64,000 nucleotides of DNA, taken from CAILUG01 sp903844415 (GTDB taxonomy: Bacteria > Pseudomonadota > Gammaproteobacteria > Pseudomonadales > Pseudohongiellaceae). The stretch lies in NCBI GenBank assembly GCA_947477655.1, contig CANJTS010000008.1, positions 92,706-156,705 on the forward strand, in the 5' to 3' direction. A model generated the notes under the pieces. That model worked only from the letters and a program-made list of their open reading frames with translations. It did not search any database and had not been told where the DNA came from. Every line of letters begins with the position of its first letter. Positions within the stretch are counted from its first letter, which is position 1. The translations under genes and the position numbers were made by a program. Of this stretch, positions 35,604-44,454 are shown piece after piece.

Positions 35604-38225
35604 TTGAACAGCTCCGAAATTCGCCAGGCCTTCTTGGATTATTTCCAATCGCAGGGTCATACCATTGTTGCCAGCAGTTCGTTGGTGCCCGGCAATGATC
35701 CCACCTTATTGTTTACCAATGCGGGCATGGTGCAGTTTAAGGATGTTTTTCTGGGCCAAGACAAGCGGCCTTATGTGCGTGCAGTCAGTTCGCAGCGGTG
35801 TGTGCGGGCAGGGGGCAAACACAACGATTTAGAAAACGTGGGTTACACCGCACGTCACCACACGTTTTTCGAGATGCTGGGTAATTTTAGTTTTGGCGAT
35901 TATTTCAAGCGTGAAGCCATTCAGTTTGCCTGGACCTTCTTAACTGTCAATCTGAACATCCCCAAAGAAAAACTGTGGGTCACCATTTTTGAAGATGATG
36001 CCGAAGCCGAAACTATCTGGATTAAAGAGATCGGGATCGACCCGCAACGCTGTACCCGCATGGGCGAAAAATCCAATTTCTGGTCAATGGGTGATACCGG
36101 TCCGTGTGGTCCGTGCAGTGAAATTTTTTACGATCATGGGCCAGACGTGGCGGGCGGTCCACCGGGCTCAATTGATGAAGACGGCGACCGTTATATCGAA
36201 ATATGGAACCTGGTGTTCATGCAGTTTAACCGCAGTGCAGATGGCACTATGGTCAAGCTGCCAAAACCATCGGTAGATACCGGCATGGGGTTGGAGCGTA
36301 TTGCAGCGGTTATGCAGCATGTGCACAGCAATTACGAAATCGATCTATTTAAAGCTTTGTTAAAGGCGGCAGCAGCAGCCACTGGCACCGCAGATCTCGG
36401 CCTGACCTCCCTTAAAGTCATTGCGGATCACATACGCTCCTGCTCTTTTATGATTGTGGACGGCGTTATTCCATCCAACGAAGGTCGGGGTTATGTATTA
36501 CGCCGCATAATTCGCCGTGCCATTCGGCATGGGCATCAGTTGGGAATGAAAGAAGCATTTTTTTACAAACTAGTGGACAACCTGGCGGCAGTGATGGGCG
36601 CAGCCTACCCAGAACTAAAGACGGCCAAAGCCAGCATCGCCGATGTTCTACTCGCAGAAGAGCAACAGTTTTCCCGCACCCTAGACAATGGCATGGCTAT
36701 TTTGGAGCTGGCGATTGCGCAACTGCAAGGCACTCAGATCCCGGGTGAAGCAGTTTTCAAGCTCTATGACACCTACGGGTTTCCGGTGGATTTGACAGCC
36801 GACATTGCCCGCGAACGTGGTTTCACACTCGATACTGCTGGTTTTGAAAAGGCCATGAATGCCCAAAAACAACTGGCGCGTGCGGCCAGTCGCTTTGAAG
36901 CCGATGCCGCGCTAGTCATCGAACATAGTGAGGCTACCCAATTTAACGGTTATGAAATTTTGCAAATACTCAGCAAAGTTAAGGGCTTGTATCGAGAAGG
37001 TAAACCAGTTGTTAGCTTGAACAGTGGCGAGCAAGGAGTCGTTTTGCTAGACACCACTACTTTTTATGCCGAAAGCGGCGGCCAGGTGGGGGACAAAGGG
37101 GTATTGATTGGTGCCGGTGTGGAGTTCAAGGTTACCGACACGCGTAAACAAGGAAATCATTTTTTACATTTTGGTGAGGTGGTTGCAGGCAGTCTGGAGA
37201 CAGGCACTACCTTGCAGGCAAATGTTGCCGCAGCAGTGCGGCAGGCCACGATGCTCAACCATACGGCGACTCATCTGTTGCATGCAGCCCTTCGCAAAGT
37301 GCTAGGTGAGCATGTCACACAGAAGGGCTCTCTAGTCCACCCAGACTATTTGCGGTTCGACTTTGCCCACAATAAACCAGTCTCTCAGCAAGAGTTAGAC
37401 ACTATCGAAAACCTGGTCAATGGCCAAATATTGAACAACACACTGTTAGGCAATAAGGTCATGTCTATTGCGGCCGCGCAAGATTTGGGGGCGATGGCGC
37501 TTTTTGGCGAAAAATACGGCGATGTGGTTAGGGTAATATCAATTGAAAACAATGGTATAAATAATAAACATGAAGTGTTTTCTATTGAGCTATGTGGTGG
37601 CACTCATGTGGTGCGCACCGGCGATATCGGGCTGTTTTGCGTGGTGCAGGAGTCGGGCATAGCGGCAGGTGTTAGGCGCATTGAAGCGGTAACTGGGCAA
37701 GGCGCATTGGCGCGTGTGCGGGCACAGAGCTCTAGTCTTCACACAATTTTGGGGGTTCTAAAGGCTTCGCCAGACAACGTAGAAGATAAGGTTCAACAAA
37801 TGTTTGCTGCCAACAAAGCGTTGGAGAAAGAAGTGCAATTGTTGAAGGTTAAAGCAGCGGTTGCTGCCAGCGCCACGCTTGCCGAGCAGGCGCAAATAAT
37901 TAAAGGATTCAAAGTTTTAGCAGTTGAAGTTAATGAAATGGATAGCAAGACCCTGCGCGAAACTGCCGAACAATTGCGCGATAAATTAGGGTCAGGTGTG
38001 GTGGTGCTGGCAGTTAGCGACAGTGGCAAAGTCAGTTTGGTTGTTGCAGTAAGCCATGACCTTGTCGATCGCGTTAAAGCGGGCGAACTGGTAAATACAC
38101 TTGCCCAGCAAGTGGGCGGTAAAGGCGGCGGGCGTGCCGACATTGCGATGGCGGGCGGGACTAATGCTGCTGGTTTGTCACAGGCCTTAAGTTCGGTTGC
38201 TGGTATTGTTGCCAGTTATTTATAA
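35604..38225 (+). CDS. alaS: Alanyl-tRNA synthetase
   Basis: This 873-residue class II synthetase charges tRNA-Ala. Landmarks are SSEIRQAFLDYFQSQGHTIVASSSLVPGNDPTLLFTNAGM, the catalytic core with RCVRAGGKHNDLENVG, the editing-domain zinc site (HTATHLLHAAL and CGGTHV) and a Gly-rich C-terminus GGKGGGRADIAMAGG. The start is a TTG at 35604: an in-frame TAA lies just two codons upstream (35598) and the first residues align to other AlaS starts. A TATAAT box at 35509-35514 could be a -10, but its -35 is poor. Confidence 0.96.
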   Translation: MNSSEIRQAFLDYFQSQGHTIVASSSLVPGNDPTLLFTNAGMVQFKDVFLGQDKRPYVRAVSSQRCVRAGGKHNDLENVGYTARHHTFFEMLGNFSFGDYFKREAIQFAWTFLTVNLNIPKEKLWVTIFEDDAEAETIWIKEIGIDPQRCTRMGEKSNFWSMGDTGPCGPCSEIFYDHGPDVAGGPPGSIDEDGDRYIEIWNLVFMQFNRSADGTMVKLPKPSVDTGMGLERIAAVMQHVHSNYEIDLFKALLKAAAAATGTADLGLTSLKVIADHIRSCSFMIVDGVIPSNEGRGYVLRRIIRRAIRHGHQLGMKEAFFYKLVDNLAAVMGAAYPELKTAKASIADVLLAEEQQFSRTLDNGMAILELAIAQLQGTQIPGEAVFKLYDTYGFPVDLTADIARERGFTLDTAGFEKAMNAQKQLARAASRFEADAALVIEHSEATQFNGYEILQILSKVKGLYREGKPVVSLNSGEQGVVLLDTTTFYAESGGQVGDKGVLIGAGVEFKVTDTRKQGNHFLHFGEVVAGSLETGTTLQANVAAAVRQATMLNHTATHLLHAALRKVLGEHVTQKGSLVHPDYLRFDFAHNKPVSQQELDTIENLVNGQILNNTLLGNKVMSIAAAQDLGAMALFGEKYGDVVRVISIENNGINNKHEVFSIELCGGTHVVRTGDIGLFCVVQESGIAAGVRRIEAVTGQGALARVRAQSSSLHTILGVLKASPDNVEDKVQQMFAANKALEKEVQLLKVKAAVAASATLAEQAQIIKGFKVLAVEVNEMDSKTLRETAEQLRDKLGSGVVVLAVSDSGKVSLVVAVSHDLVDRVKAGELVNTLAQQVGGKGGGRADIAMAGGTNAAGLSQALSSVAGIVASYL

Positions 38226-38283
38226 GCTCAAATAGATTATGTTTAAATTAAGATTATTGGCGTGATGGAATAATGGCATTATT

Positions 38284-39507
38284 ATGGCCCTGATAGTTCA
38301 GAAGTACGGTGGCACTTCGGTTGGTACCATCGAAAGAATTCGCAATGTAGCAACCAAGATCGCCAAATTTAGGGATCAGGGGCACGATATCGTGGTGGTA
38401 GTTTCAGCCATGAGCGGTGTTACCAATAACCTCGTTAGTATGGCTCATGAATTACAGAAAGAGCCCTCACCGCGTGAAATGGATGTGCTGCTGTCTACCG
38501 GCGAGCAAACTACAATCGCCCTGTTGTGTATGGCGCTTGAGAGCATTGGTTATCAGGCAAAATCGTATACTGGCAGCCAGGTTCGAATTTTAACCGACAG
38601 TGCTTTTACCAAAGCTCGTATTGTTAGCATTGATGACGATCAGATTAGAAATGATCTGGCGCATGGCAAAGTGGTTGTTGTGGCTGGGTTTCAGGGTGTG
38701 GATGAGGCTGGCAACATCACAACTCTGGGCAGGGGCGGTTCTGACACCACCGGCGTAGCACTAGCAGCCGCACTTAAAGCACACGAATGTCAGATTTACA
38801 CCGATGTAGATGGTGTCTACACCACGGATCCAAGGGTGGTGCCGGAAGCCAGACGCTTGGAGCGTATTACCTTTGAGGAAATGCTTGAGCTGGCAAGTTT
38901 AGGTGCCAAGGTGTTGCAGATCCGCTCAGTAGAATTTGCCAGCAAGTACAACGTGCCTTTGAGGGTTCTTTCCAGTTTTGAAGATGGTCCCGGCACATTA
39001 ATCGGTTCAGAGGAAGTTAGCATTATGGAAAATCCAGTAATTTCGGGCATTGCATTTACCCGTGATGAAGCCAAGTTAAGTATTCTGGGAGTACCGGATG
39101 TTCCTGGCATGGCATTTAAGGTTTTTGGTCCTATCAGCGATGCCAATATTGAAGTAGATGTGATTGTACAAAATGTGGGTGTAAACCTTACTAACGACAT
39201 TACCTTTACCGTGCAACGAAAAGATGCGGATAAAGCAGCAGGTATATTAGAGAAGGCAGCCAAGGAATTGGGTGCAAACAAGATCCAGGTGGACAACAAG
39301 GTAGCCAAGGTATCTCTGGTAGGTGTGGGAATGCGTTCTCATGCAGGCATCGCCAGCAAGATGTTTGGGGCCTTGGCAGCAGAGTCCATAAATATTCAGT
39401 TGATTACTACTTCTGAAATTAAAATTTCTGTAGTTATTGAAGAAAAATATATGGAGCTAGCTGTGAGGGCTTTGCATGCGGCATTTGGCTTAAAAGATCC
39501 AAGTTAA
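38284..39507 (+). CDS. lysC: Aspartate kinase (monofunctional)
   Basis: A 407-residue enzyme phosphorylating aspartate, the first step to lysine, threonine and methionine. It starts MALIVQKYGGTSVGTIERI, with VVSAMSGVTNNL, GRGGSDTTGVALAAAL and TDVDGVYTTDPRVV in the kinase domain and two ACT domains (about 265-400) for feedback control, as in pseudomonad LysC. It lies 58 bp after alaS; the order alaS-lysC-csrA is conserved in pseudomonad-like gammaproteobacteria. No lysine riboswitch fits the short leader. Confidence 0.95.
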   Translation: MALIVQKYGGTSVGTIERIRNVATKIAKFRDQGHDIVVVVSAMSGVTNNLVSMAHELQKEPSPREMDVLLSTGEQTTIALLCMALESIGYQAKSYTGSQVRILTDSAFTKARIVSIDDDQIRNDLAHGKVVVVAGFQGVDEAGNITTLGRGGSDTTGVALAAALKAHECQIYTDVDGVYTTDPRVVPEARRLERITFEEMLELASLGAKVLQIRSVEFASKYNVPLRVLSSFEDGPGTLIGSEEVSIMENPVISGIAFTRDEAKLSILGVPDVPGMAFKVFGPISDANIEVDVIVQNVGVNLTNDITFTVQRKDADKAAGILEKAAKELGANKIQVDNKVAKVSLVGVGMRSHAGIASKMFGALAAESINIQLITTSEIKISVVIEEKYMELAVRALHAAFGLKDPS

Positions 39508-39633
39508 AAGCTCTAGTACGAAGTTTGTCGAATGATATATATGGGTACAGTAGTAAAAATTAGGTTGCCAATATTTAGTAAATTTAAATCTATTAAATAT
39601 AAATCTGGCAATAAACAATTAATATTAAATTAG

Positions 39634-39685
39634 GCACGTACAAGGAGGAGCCCGCCATAGAGGCCCACGTGCAAGTTTTAGGGAA
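39634..39685 (+). promoter_or_regulatory. csrA leader with CsrA-type binding site and hairpin
   Basis: GTACAAGGAGG (39638-39648) closely matches the published CsrA consensus RUACARGGAUGU. It lies at the 5' side of a stem GCACGT (39634-39639)/ACGTGC (39667-39672). A second GGA is in AGGGAA (39680-39685), the ribosome-binding site of csrA. This arrangement fits translational self-repression by CsrA, as known in E. coli; binding here is inferred. Confidence 0.6.
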
Positions 39686-39691
39686 ATTAAC

Positions 39692-39898
39692 ATGTTGATA
39701 TTAACGCGCAGGGTTGGTGAAACTTTGATGGTTGGTGACGATGTAACGGTCACTGTGTTGGGTGTGAAAGGTAATCAAGTTCGTATTGGTGTAAATGCGC
39801 CAAAGGATGTGGCTGTTCACCGCGAAGAAATTTATGAGCGTATTCGTAATGAGAAAGAAGGTGGTGCCCCGTCTCAGATAGAACCCGGTAATTCATAA
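39692..39898 (+). CDS. csrA: Carbon storage regulator CsrA/RsmA
   Basis: A 68-residue RNA-binding dimer controlling translation and stability of many mRNAs. It begins MLILTRRVGETLMVGDDVTV and contains VLGVKGNQVRIGVNAPKDVAVHREEIYERI, including the RNA-contact residues Leu4, Arg6/Arg7 and Arg44. The C-terminal tail is slightly long (KEGGAPSQIEPGNS). AGGGAA serves as Shine-Dalgarno sequence. It follows lysC by 184 bp and precedes tRNA-Ser. Confidence 0.96.
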   Translation: MLILTRRVGETLMVGDDVTVTVLGVKGNQVRIGVNAPKDVAVHREEIYERIRNEKEGGAPSQIEPGNS

Positions 39899-39961
39899 GT
39901 AAATTGACTATAGACTGACTAGAGATTGAGGGTGTCTGTGGTACTATCGCGCGCTCAAATT

Positions 39962-40051
39962 GGAGAGATGGCCGAGTGGTCGAAGGCGCGGCCCTGCTAA
40001 GGCCGTATAGGAGTAATCTTATCGAGGGTTCGAATCCCTCTCTCTCCGCCA
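39962..40051 (+). tRNA. tRNA-Ser (anticodon GCU)
   Basis: A 90-nt class II tRNA with acceptor stem GGAGAGA/TCTCTCC, discriminator G and encoded CCA (40049-40051). The anticodon loop CCTGCTAAG gives GCU, decoding AGC/AGU. A long variable arm (CGTATAGGAGTAATCTTATCG) and the T-loop GTTCGAATC are present. Its 3' end is a common integration site for genomic islands. Confidence 0.96.
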
Positions 40052-40052
40052 A
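40038..40052. repeat. tRNA 3'-end segment, candidate attachment site (left)
   Basis: CTCTCTCTCCGCCAA at the tRNA end recurs with one change (G to A) at 47614-47628. The repeated CT makes chance more likely than for a random 15-mer, so this is only a candidate att sequence. Confidence 0.35.
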
Positions 40053-40106
40053 ACAACTAATAAAAACAACAACTTACATAGATTTTTACGAATCACCCAA
40101 CATAAG

Positions 40107-40134
40107 GCCCATTAAAAAAATTAATGGGCTTTTT
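40107..40134 (+). terminator. Rho-independent terminator after tRNA-Ser
   Basis: A perfect 9-bp stem GCCCATTAA/TTAATGGGC with an A-rich loop is followed by five Ts. It ends the csrA/tRNA transcript. An ATG at 40124 lies inside this stem, which argues against an ORF starting there. Confidence 0.85.
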
Positions 40135-40329
40135 AGTTTCTGAAACTCTTGAATTCGTAGATATTCATAGCGTCAAAAAAAAAATAAAAAATTTCGCCCG
40201 TTATTACCTTCGCAAGGCACTAGGCGCCACCCGACGCATCGATAATCGTGACTTGCCGATTAACGGTGCTGCCGACCTGCTAGCTCTCAGCCATGTGATT
40301 GAGCTTGGTAGCGCAGACCACGCTGCTAG

Positions 40330-40816
40330 TGGCTTCTGTCCCGCGTCGAGTCCACGACCCCCATTCATGATGAACCCTATTTCCGCCGCCGCGATGGCTT
40401 CATGCTGGAATTGGAACGAGATGACGATAAAAAAGACTTTGAATGACGCTCTGGAAAGCCGTGGCGTGAGCCCGGCGCAGTTTTCCGAACTGATGATCCG
40501 TTTGCTGGACCACGGTGTGTTGTGCCGCGACGAAAGCAAAAGGGAAGGTGAACTTTATGACCGCTATCTGCAGATTCCGGAACTGGTGGAAGATTATCTG
40601 GCGGTCCTGCGAATCCGTTTGTTGCATGAACCTCCTTTCCGTTCACTGCGATTGTTTCCACCCGGTGCCGAGGTGCCAGGTCTTCCCGATAGCGAAGAGA
40701 GTTTCAACAGTGGTCTGCGTGAGCGTCTCAGCCAACAGGAAGTTGCAACCATATTGGCTGTTGTGTTGCCGCTGTTGCAGGAAGAACACGCATCAAAAGA
40801 CTTCTACTTGCAATGA
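40330..40816 (+). pseudogene. Wadjet-type remnant: tail of one gene and truncated JetB (DUF4194)
   Basis: From about 40439 (a TTG) to the stop at 40816 the frame reads SRGVSPAQFSELMIRLLDHG, then LCRDESKREGELYDRYLQIP, ELVEDYLAVLRIRLLHE and SLRLFPPGAEVPGLPD, ending RERLSQQEVATIL. This matches DUF4194/JetB, the MukE-like subunit of the Wadjet plasmid-defence SMC system. It breaks off at about 126 residues, short of the usual ~200. Another frame (40330-40446) encodes EPYFRRRDGFMLELERDDDK and stops at the JetB start, like the tail of a coupled upstream gene. No JetC or JetD follows, so the system is broken. Confidence 0.6.
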
Positions 40817-41112
40817 CTGCAGCCCTTGTTGCCAAGCTCGATCAAGGCTGACATCGCTTAGAACAACTGCCGGATTGGACAGCTTATTGTCCAGAATTTG
40901 AAGCCAGAACCAGCGAGGATGAAATCTGGAAATATCCTCGATCTCCTCGAGCAGACCATTGTCCACTCAGTTTTGATAGCTCCGCTGTTTTTCCGCCGAA
41001 GCGAGCTCAAGCATCCTCCGATATGATTAGCTTCAACGATGTAGTTGTTGAATTTACGACAAGCTTCAAGGGCGTCGGCATGTTCTGAGGGAAGATGCTT
41101 GATGCAATTTTT
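40793..41112 (-). pseudogene. Frameshifted gene fragment of unknown family
   Basis: On the minus strand 41112-40975 reads HLPSEHADALEACRKFNNYI, then VEANHIGGCLSSLRRKNSG. A different frame from about 40970 to a stop at 40793 reads LLEEIEDISRFHPRWFWLQI, then LDNKLSNPAVVLSDVSLDR. Both look like natural protein, so one gene with a frameshift near 40970 is likely. I do not recognise it. It is cut off upstream by the czcA 3' end. Confidence 0.35.
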
Positions 41113-41127
41113 CCCTTCTCTTACAAA

Positions 41128-44100
41128 CTAAAAACTATTGGCCTTAACCGGCGCTTGTCCGCGCCAATGCGCAATCCGGTACAAGGCCGGCAACACCACG
41201 AGCGTCAACAAAGTTGATGACAGGATGCCACCGATGACCACGGTCGCCAGTGGTCGTTGCACTTCCGCACCAGTACCCGAATTGAATGCCATCGGAATAA
41301 AACCAAGACTCGCGACAAGGGCTGTCATGAGCACGGGCCGCAAACGCGTGAGCGCACCTTCGACAATTGCCGTGATCAGGTCGCCTTGTTGCTGCCACAG
41401 ATTACGGATGAACGACAGCATCACAAGTCCATTCAACACAGCGATACCGGAAAGTGCGATGAAACCAACACCGGCCGAGATCGACAACGGCATGCCGCGC
41501 AGCCAGAGTGCAAACACACCGCCTGTCAGTGCGAGCGGCACTCCGCTGAAAATGATCAGCGCATCGCGCAGCGAGCCGAAGGCAATCATGAGCAAGCCGA
41601 GGATCACGACGAGTGTCGCTGGCACCACGATAGACAAACGCTGGCTCGCGCTTTCGAGTTGCTCAAACGTACCGCCGTAATCGAGCCAGTAACCGGGCGG
41701 CAGTACCAGTTCGTCGGCAATACGCGCACGTGCTTCTTCGACAAAAGAACCCAGATCGCGCCCGCGTACGTTGGCCGTCACGACGACGCGGCGCTTGCCG
41801 TTTTCACGGCTGACCTGGTTCGGCGCGGTGACAAGTTCGAGGCTCGCGACTTCAGCAAGCGGCACATAACCCGGTCCATGCCCGGCCATGTGCACATGCA
41901 CGGGCAGGCGCGCGAGATGCTGCATGTCTGTGCGCATCGCTTCCGGCAGCCGCACCATGAGTTCGAAGCGCCGGTCACCTGCGAACATGAGGCCTGCACT
42001 TTCGCCGCTGATTGCGGTAGCGACAAGATCCTGCACGTCGCTCACGTTGAGTCCGTATCGCGACAGCGCGGTGCGCCTCGGCACTACTGTCATGATCGGT
42101 AGCCCTGTCACTTGTTCGACTGCCGGGTCAGCAACGCCGGCAATCTTCTCGATGATTTCGAGCACCTGCTGCGCGGACACCTGCAACTGTTCGAGGTCGT
42201 CGCCGAACACCATGATGCCGAGATCCGAACGCACACCTGAAATGAGCTCATTGAAACGCATCTCGATGGGTTGGGTAAATTCGTAGCGGTTGCCCGGCAA
42301 TTTACTTACGGACGCCTCGATTGCAGCCACGAGATCAGCCTTGGTGCGTGTTGGATCGGGCCAGGCATTTTGCGGCTTGAGAATGATAAGGACGTCCGCC
42401 ACACTCGGTGGCATCGGATCAGTCGCGACTTCGGCGGTGCCGATCTTCGAGAACACCTTTTCAACTTCGGCAAATTCGCGAATGCGCTGTTCGAGCACAA
42501 ACTGCATGTCGACCGCCTGGTCGAGGCCCGTGCCCGGAATGCGCAGTGCGTGCAATGCGATGTCGCCCTCATCGAGCTGCGGGATGAACTCGGTGCCCAT
42601 CGTGGTGGCGAGCCAGCCGCTCAGAATAATCAGCACTGCAGAAATAGCCACGAGTGCCCAGCGCAGCTTTAATGCAAGCAGCAGCACTGGCCGGTAGACG
42701 CTGCGCGCACCGCGCATGAGCCAATTCTCCTGCTCGGCAATCCTGCCGGTCATGAATAAACCCAGCGCGGCCGGAATGAACACGAGTGCAAGCAGCATCG
42801 CCACGAGCAGTGCCATGACTACTGTAATCGCCATTGGGTGAAACATTTTTCCTTCGACACCCGTGAGCGTAAACATTGGCAGGTACACAAGCGTGATGAT
42901 GCCGATGCCGAACAGGCTCGGGCGGATCACTTCGTTGCTTGCGTTGAACACGATGTCGAGCCGCTCGCGTTTGTTCAGCGCTGCCTGCTGGCCGTGCTGC
43001 GCTTCGGCGAGCCTGCGAATCGCGTTTTCCACGATGATTACCGCGCCATCGACGATGAGGCCGAAGTCGAGTGCGCCGAGGCTCATGAGGTTCGCGGATA
43101 CTCCAGCCTGCACCATGCCCGTGATCGTGCCGAGCATCGTGAGTGGAATCACGATCGCGGTAATGAGTGCAGCGCGCAGGTTGCCGAGCAACACGAACAG
43201 CACGACGACCACGAGCAATGCGCCTTCGAGCAAGTTCTTCTGCACGGTGGCGATTGCTTTTTCGACGAGCGTGGTGCGGTCATATACAGCTTCCGCAACA
43301 ATGCCATCGGGCAGCGAAACTCGCACCTCCAACAACTTTGCTGCCACGCGCCGCGATACCGCGCGTGAGTTTTCGCCGGCCAGCATGAATGCAGTGCCAA
43401 GCACCGTTTCGTGGCCATCGCGCGTAGCTGCACCGTTGCGCAGTTCGCGGCCAATCGCCACGGCAGCGATATCTTTCACGCGCACGGGGATACCTTCAAC
43501 CGCAGTGACAACCACATTCTCGATATCATCGATTGTCGCGAGCTGGCCCGGCGAACGCACGAGCAATTGCTGACCGTTGGTTTCGATATAACCTGCACCG
43601 CGATTATCATTGTTCGCGCGCAGCGCTTGCGCGACATCGGTCATACTGAGTTGCCAGCGCAGCAACGCGGCGGGATCGGGTGTCACGTGATATTGTTTCT
43701 CGAAGCCGCCGATCGTGTTGATCTCGGTTACTCCCGGCACGAGTGCGAGCTGTGGCCTGATGATCCAGTCCTGGATTTCCCGCAGCGCCGTGCTGTCGTA
43801 GGGCGATCCATCGGGCTGGATCGCACCAGGCTCGGCTTCGACGGTGTACAGAAAAATTTCGCCGAGGCCTGTCGCGATCGGCCCCATCACGGGTTCGAGG
43901 TTCGACGGCAGCTGGCTCTTGATGCGGCCCAGGCGCTCGTTGACGAGGTTGCGTGCGAAGTACAGGTCAGTGCCTTCCTCGAACACCACGGTCACTTGCG
44001 ACAAACCATAGCGCGAAATCGAACGTGTGTATTCCAGTTGCGGCAAACCCGCCAGCGCGGTTTCCACGAGAAAAGTAATACGCTGCTCGGCTTCGAGAGG

Positions 44101-44271
44101 CGAATAACCCGGTGCCTCTGTGTTGACCTGCACCTGCACGTTGGTTATGTCGGGCACGGCATCGATCGGTAGGTTCTGATAATTCCAGGCGCCCAGCGCT
44201 GCCATCGCGGCAACCAGAAACAGGACAACCCAGCGGCGTTCGATTGACGAACGCAGGAGTGTTTCTAACAT
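41128..44271 (-). CDS. czcA: Heavy-metal RND efflux pump, CzcA-like
   Basis: A 1047-residue inner-membrane proton antiporter, the pump of a tripartite metal exporter. The TM4 motif DFGLIVDGAVIIVENAIRR marks the HME type for divalent cations (Zn, Co, Cd, Ni) rather than the Cu/Ag CusA type. Also visible are the N-terminal IERRWVVLFLVAAMAALGAW helix, NLPIDAVPDITNVQVQV, VPRRTALSRYGLNVSDVQDLV and the second membrane block. AAGGAGA precedes the ATG. It is third in a czcCBA operon, 183 bp after czcB. Confidence 0.93.
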   Translation of the reverse strand: MLETLLRSSIERRWVVLFLVAAMAALGAWNYQNLPIDAVPDITNVQVQVNTEAPGYSPLEAEQRITFLVETALAGLPQLEYTRSISRYGLSQVTVVFEEGTDLYFARNLVNERLGRIKSQLPSNLEPVMGPIATGLGEIFLYTVEAEPGAIQPDGSPYDSTALREIQDWIIRPQLALVPGVTEINTIGGFEKQYHVTPDPAALLRWQLSMTDVAQALRANNDNRGAGYIETNGQQLLVRSPGQLATIDDIENVVVTAVEGIPVRVKDIAAVAIGRELRNGAATRDGHETVLGTAFMLAGENSRAVSRRVAAKLLEVRVSLPDGIVAEAVYDRTTLVEKAIATVQKNLLEGALLVVVVLFVLLGNLRAALITAIVIPLTMLGTITGMVQAGVSANLMSLGALDFGLIVDGAVIIVENAIRRLAEAQHGQQAALNKRERLDIVFNASNEVIRPSLFGIGIITLVYLPMFTLTGVEGKMFHPMAITVVMALLVAMLLALVFIPAALGLFMTGRIAEQENWLMRGARSVYRPVLLLALKLRWALVAISAVLIILSGWLATTMGTEFIPQLDEGDIALHALRIPGTGLDQAVDMQFVLEQRIREFAEVEKVFSKIGTAEVATDPMPPSVADVLIILKPQNAWPDPTRTKADLVAAIEASVSKLPGNRYEFTQPIEMRFNELISGVRSDLGIMVFGDDLEQLQVSAQQVLEIIEKIAGVADPAVEQVTGLPIMTVVPRRTALSRYGLNVSDVQDLVATAISGESAGLMFAGDRRFELMVRLPEAMRTDMQHLARLPVHVHMAGHGPGYVPLAEVASLELVTAPNQVSRENGKRRVVVTANVRGRDLGSFVEEARARIADELVLPPGYWLDYGGTFEQLESASQRLSIVVPATLVVILGLLMIAFGSLRDALIIFSGVPLALTGGVFALWLRGMPLSISAGVGFIALSGIAVLNGLVMLSFIRNLWQQQGDLITAIVEGALTRLRPVLMTALVASLGFIPMAFNSGTGAEVQRPLATVVIGGILSSTLLTLVVLPALYRIAHWRGQAPVKANSF

Positions 44272-44454
44272 GGGAATCTCCTTTCAACAGGGATGTATCG
44301 AGCATCTCCGGTAGCCCTCTGCGGCTGCGGGCAGCGCAAGAATCCGCATCGCGTGGATTTAACAGGCCGACGGCGTGTCTTCACGAATGCGCCTCGATTC
44401 AGGAATTGCCTGAGTGCGGAAGGGACTTCGGAAGTAATCGCCCGCTGCATAAAA

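Noticed and set aside
39750..40052. 100-residue minus-strand ORF containing REGFEPS
   Set aside because: It is the antisense reading of tRNA-Ser and csrA; REGFEPS-type peptides are a well-known artefact of tRNA-Ser genes.
40124..40438. N-terminal 105 residues of the 230-codon plus-strand ORF starting at ATG 40124
   Set aside because: The ATG lies inside the terminator stem after tRNA-Ser, and this part has no protein-like similarity; only the part after about 40439 resembles JetB.
41257..43573. Long plus-strand ORFs (up to 281 codons) inside czcA
   Set aside because: They are antisense to the strongly conserved RND pump in high-GC DNA and show no family motifs.
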